From contig CAVYXK010000019.1 of assembly GCA_963772445.1 (NCBI GenBank), positions 620,001 through 684,000 of the forward strand: a DNA stretch of 64,000 nucleotides, read 5' to 3'. The position numbers were made by a program, and so were the translations under genes. The stretch is from CAVYXK01 sp963772445. Its GTDB lineage: Bacteria; Pseudomonadota; Alphaproteobacteria; Acetobacterales; Acetobacteraceae. This document shows, piece after piece, positions 60,829 to 64,000 of this stretch. Under the pieces are notes generated by a model. That model was not told the origin of the DNA. It worked only from the letters and a program-made list of their open reading frames with translations, and did not search any database. The first letter of the stretch is position 1. Every line of letters starts with the position of its first letter.

Positions 60829-62919
60829 GTGACCGCAGAGATCCCCGTTCTCGAGTGCCGCAATCTCTCGGTCTCCTATTACACGCGGGCCGGCGAGGTC
60901 CCCGCCGTGGTAGACTTCAACCTCCGGCTTATGCTTGGCGAGGCGCACGGTATCGTCGGCGAATCGGGCTGCGGCAAATCGACTGTGGCCCTCGCAATCA
61001 TGAACTACATGGGGAGGAACGGCGCCATCGTTGGCGGCGAGATCCTGTTCGAAGGGCGCGATATGCGCACCATGACACAGGAGGAACTACGCCGCATCCG
61101 CGGGTCGAAGATCGCGATGGTCTATCAGGAGCCGATGGCCTCGCTCAATCCATCGATGAAGATTGCCGAGCAGCTCATCGAGGTGCCGCTGTACCACGAA
61201 GGTGTCTCGCACAATCAGGCGTTCGAGCGTGCCGAGACGATTCTCGCACAGGTGCGTCTGCCAGACCCACGACGTATCATGAACTCTTACCCGCACCAGA
61301 TTTCGGGCGGTCAGCAGCAGCGTGTCGTGATCGCGATGGCCCTGCTGTCAAAGCCGAAGCTGCTGTTGCTCGACGAGCCGACGACTGCTCTGGATGTCAC
61401 GGTCGAGGCGGGTATCGTCGAGCTCATCAAGGAAATCTCGGCGACGTTCGGGACCTCGTTGATCTATATCTCGCATAATCTTGGCCTTATCCTCGAGACC
61501 TGCAGCCGTTTGACCGTCATGTACTCCGGCGAGGCAGTAGAGGCCGGCGATATTCGTAGCGTTTTCAACAACATGCGGCATCCATACACGCGGGGTCTGT
61601 TCAACTCGATCCCGCTGCCCGGCGCCGACAAGAACGCGCGTCCGTTGGTCGCCATTCGCGGGCAATTGCCGCTACCGCACGCGCGGCCGAACGGTTGCTA
61701 CTTCGGCCCGCGCTGCGATTATTTTGCTGCCGGACGATGCGATCGGCGGCCTTTGCCGATGGAGGCAGTGGCACCGGAGTCGGCCCACAGCGTGCGGTGC
61801 GTGCGCTTCCGCGAGATCGACTGGGAGACTGCGAAGCCGAGGCCTATCGAGCGCGAGCCGGTCAAACCCGGCGACATTGTGCTCCGTGTGGACGAGCTCA
61901 CCAAACACTACACAATAGAAAGCGGCGCCCTGCTGATGCGGACGAAGAAGACCGTCAAGGCTAACGAGAAGATCACCTTTCGTGCGCATGAGGCCGAGAC
62001 CATCGCCATCGTCGGCGAATCCGGCTGCGGCAAATCCACGTTCGCGAAAGTGCTGATGGGGCTCGAGGATGCGACCGGCGGCAAGGTCGAGCTCGGCGAC
62101 CTCGATCTCGCCAACCTGCCGGTGCAGCGGCGCGATGACAACACCATCTCGCGCCTGCAGATGATCTTCCAGAACCCGTTCGATACACTCAACCCGAGCC
62201 ACACTGTAGGCGCGCAGATCACCCGCGTGATCAGGAAATTCGGGGTCGAGCGGGAGCCGGCAAAGGTGCAGGAACGGCTCAACCAGTTGCTCGATATCGT
62301 CAAGCTGCCGCGCGAATTTGCCGTACGTCGGCCACGCCAGTTGTCGGGTGGACAGAAGCAGCGCGTCGGCATCGCCCGCGCCTTCGCCGGCGATCCGAGG
62401 ATCGTCATCGCCGACGAGCCCGTGTCCGCGCTCGACGTGTCGGTCCAGGCGGCGGTCACCGGACTGCTGATGGATATCCAGCGCAACAACAGGACGACCC
62501 TGCTGTTCATCAGCCACGATTTGTCGGTCGTGCGCTATCTCGCCGATCGAATCGTTGTCATGTATCTGGGTCAGATCATGGAAAAGGGAACCACGGAGCA
62601 GATCTTCTCACCGCCGTATCATCCCTATACCGAGGCGCTGCTGTCGGCGGTGCCGATTGCCGATACCAGCGTGAAGAAACGCAAGATCGTGCTGCAGGGT
62701 GAGCTGCCGTCGCCGTTGAACCCACCAAAGGGCTGCCCATTCTCGACCCGCTGTCTCTATATGATGAAGGGCCTCTGCGATACCACGGCTCCGCCGCTGC
62801 GGGAGTTCGCGCCCCGACACGTCATCGCCTGCCATCTGGACGAACCAACTCTGTTGGCGATGAAACCAGTTATTACGATCGAGCAGTCCGCGACGCAGCC
62901 CCAAACAGCCCAAGCCTGA
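60829..62919 (+). CDS. Fused DppD-DppF-type ABC ATPase
   Basis: A 696-residue protein with two complete ABC ATPase domains. Walker A motifs lie at about 44-52 and 395-404 (both GESGCGKST), signatures ISGGQQQR at about 158 and LSGGQKQR at about 504, and Walker B LLLLDEPTTA and IVIADEPVSA. Each half ends with a Cys-rich oligo_HPY tail (YFGPRCDYFAAGRC, CPFSTRCLYMMKGLC) that may bind an iron-sulfur cluster. One gene thus replaces the usual dppD and dppF, as in GsiA. GTG start behind GGGGAG. Confidence 0.93.
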   Translation: MTAEIPVLECRNLSVSYYTRAGEVPAVVDFNLRLMLGEAHGIVGESGCGKSTVALAIMNYMGRNGAIVGGEILFEGRDMRTMTQEELRRIRGSKIAMVYQEPMASLNPSMKIAEQLIEVPLYHEGVSHNQAFERAETILAQVRLPDPRRIMNSYPHQISGGQQQRVVIAMALLSKPKLLLLDEPTTALDVTVEAGIVELIKEISATFGTSLIYISHNLGLILETCSRLTVMYSGEAVEAGDIRSVFNNMRHPYTRGLFNSIPLPGADKNARPLVAIRGQLPLPHARPNGCYFGPRCDYFAAGRCDRRPLPMEAVAPESAHSVRCVRFREIDWETAKPRPIEREPVKPGDIVLRVDELTKHYTIESGALLMRTKKTVKANEKITFRAHEAETIAIVGESGCGKSTFAKVLMGLEDATGGKVELGDLDLANLPVQRRDDNTISRLQMIFQNPFDTLNPSHTVGAQITRVIRKFGVEREPAKVQERLNQLLDIVKLPREFAVRRPRQLSGGQKQRVGIARAFAGDPRIVIADEPVSALDVSVQAAVTGLLMDIQRNNRTTLLFISHDLSVVRYLADRIVVMYLGQIMEKGTTEQIFSPPYHPYTEALLSAVPIADTSVKKRKIVLQGELPSPLNPPKGCPFSTRCLYMMKGLCDTTAPPLREFAPRHVIACHLDEPTLLAMKPVITIEQSATQPQTAQA

Positions 62920-63013
62920 ACGTCGCAAGGGTCGACCACCGCCAGTCGACAGACAATGGAATGCCCGGCGATATCGCGCTATATCTGACCAACAGGATGG
63001 TCAGGAGAAGGGT

Positions 63014-63256
63014 ATGCGCGACGTCAATCTTGCCGATGCCAAAGCGCATCTGAGTGCGTTGGTCGAGCAAGCAGCCGCCGGCGAGCCTGTTCGTATCATC
63101 CGGCGAGGGAAGCCCGTCGCGCAACTCATCGCGCTTCAGACCCCGCGCAAGCCAATCGACCCGGCCGCGCTTCGCGCGGTCACCAGTCGCATGCCCGCGC
63201 AAGCGCAGGATGCTGGCACCTTTATGCGGGCCATGCGCGACCAGCAGCGCTACTGA
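63014..63256 (+). CDS. Type II antitoxin, Phd/YefM family
   Basis: An 80-residue antitoxin. The N-terminal DNA-binding fold shows NLADAKAHLSALVEQAAAGE and VRIIRRGKPVAQLIAL, and the C-terminal tail is the presumed toxin-binding part. It should repress its own operon. The stop overlaps the first codon of a PIN-toxin frame, the usual coupled layout, but that toxin is cut short. Confidence 0.88.
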   Translation: MRDVNLADAKAHLSALVEQAAAGEPVRIIRRGKPVAQLIALQTPRKPIDPAALRAVTSRMPAQAQDAGTFMRAMRDQQRY

Positions 63257-63429
63257 CGCTCTATCTGGATACCTCGCTGCTGATCGCGGCACTGACCAAT
63301 GAACGGAGAACCGAAAGCATTCAGACTTGGCTCGGCGCCCAGTGGCCGACGAGTTTCGCGATCAGCGACTGGGTGACGACCGAATTCTCCTCCGCTCTGT
63401 CGATCAAGCGAACTTCCAGTCCACATCGC
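63253..63429 (+). pseudogene. VapC-like PIN-domain toxin, truncated
   Basis: The frame following the antitoxin begins LTLYLDTSLLIAALTNER, the first catalytic Asp of a PIN ribonuclease, and continues to ISDWVTTEFSSALSIKRTS with the conserved Glu. After about 55 residues it runs into the end of the pseudouridine synthase gene, and the last two acidic residues of the site are lost. The start would be CTG, overlapping the antitoxin stop; no ATG/GTG/TTG is available. Confidence 0.75.

Positions 63430-64000
<571 letters not shown>

Overview
The window is GC-rich (roughly 65%) and gene-dense. It looks like chromosomal DNA of an alphaproteobacterium, most likely order Rhodospirillales and plausibly Acetobacteraceae. 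This placement rests on codon use, PEP-CTERM exported proteins, a divergent phosphoenolpyruvate carboxylase, class III cyclase/TPR proteins and alphaproteobacterial-type extragenic palindromes. It is an inference from gene content, not a measured placement. No rRNA or tRNA gene was recognised.

Layout. 1-6 kb is mobile and decayed: the right part of a 2.2-kb insertion sequence (IS) that cuts a membrane-protein gene, a low-GC frameshifted gene, two small unknown genes and a complete IS1182-family element. 6-9 kb holds a deazaflavin-type oxidoreductase, a creatininase-family hydrolase, a MaoC hydratase and a thiolase, all on the minus strand. 9.1-12.9 kb is a TetR / membrane fusion / ABC ATPase / ABC permease efflux operon with a TetR operator just before its start. 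13.1-15.3 kb is the complete second copy of the 2.2-kb IS. 15.4-23.9 kb is a catabolic region: frameshifted NDP-forming acyl-CoA synthetase, amidohydrolase, flavoprotein, class IV aminotransferase, M24 peptidase, class I aldolase and a Gfo/Idh/MocA dehydrogenase. 24-26.7 kb has an ISL3 transposase, a broken neighbour and a cNMP/FHA protein. 26.7-31.9 kb has a SagB-type oxidoreductase, a DadA-like oxidoreductase, an enolase-superfamily enzyme and an adenylate cyclase/TPR protein.

32-36.6 kb encodes two PEP-CTERM proteins (one only 68 residues), a fatty-acid hydroxylase-like membrane protein, an HtrA-type protease and a membrane cNMP-binding protein. 37.1-42.1 kb is a ytcA-mdtN-mdtO-mdtP tripartite efflux operon whose mdtO is frameshifted. 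42.2-44.4 kb pairs a DUF1028 protein with a peptide-type solute-binding protein. 44.6-46.2 kb is an IS4-family element with a frameshifted transposase. 46.2-50.9 kb has a LuxR-type regulator, an HtrA-like protein that has lost its catalytic His and Ser, a cupin, a NUDIX hydrolase, a nitroreductase and an Ldh-family dehydrogenase. 50.9-53.8 kb is decayed and small-gene territory. 54-56.8 kb is the PEPC-like gene, 56.9-62.9 kb a complete Opp/Dpp-type ABC operon, and the window ends with an antitoxin, a truncated PIN toxin and a pseudouridine synthase running off the edge.

The main new signal is that mobile elements sit at extragenic palindromes. The IS1182 element (4311-5959) splits one two-hairpin repeat exactly in the loop of a hairpin, with a 3-bp AGC repeat. 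The IS4 element (44591-46183) splits a different GC-rich palindrome with a 10-bp target duplication, and an IS1380 remnant abuts another copy of the first repeat. Intact copies of both repeats at 50867-50920 and 10808-10828 allow the empty sites to be reconstructed. A second theme is the number of single-base frameshifts (at least six genes), which could be real gene decay or sequence error.
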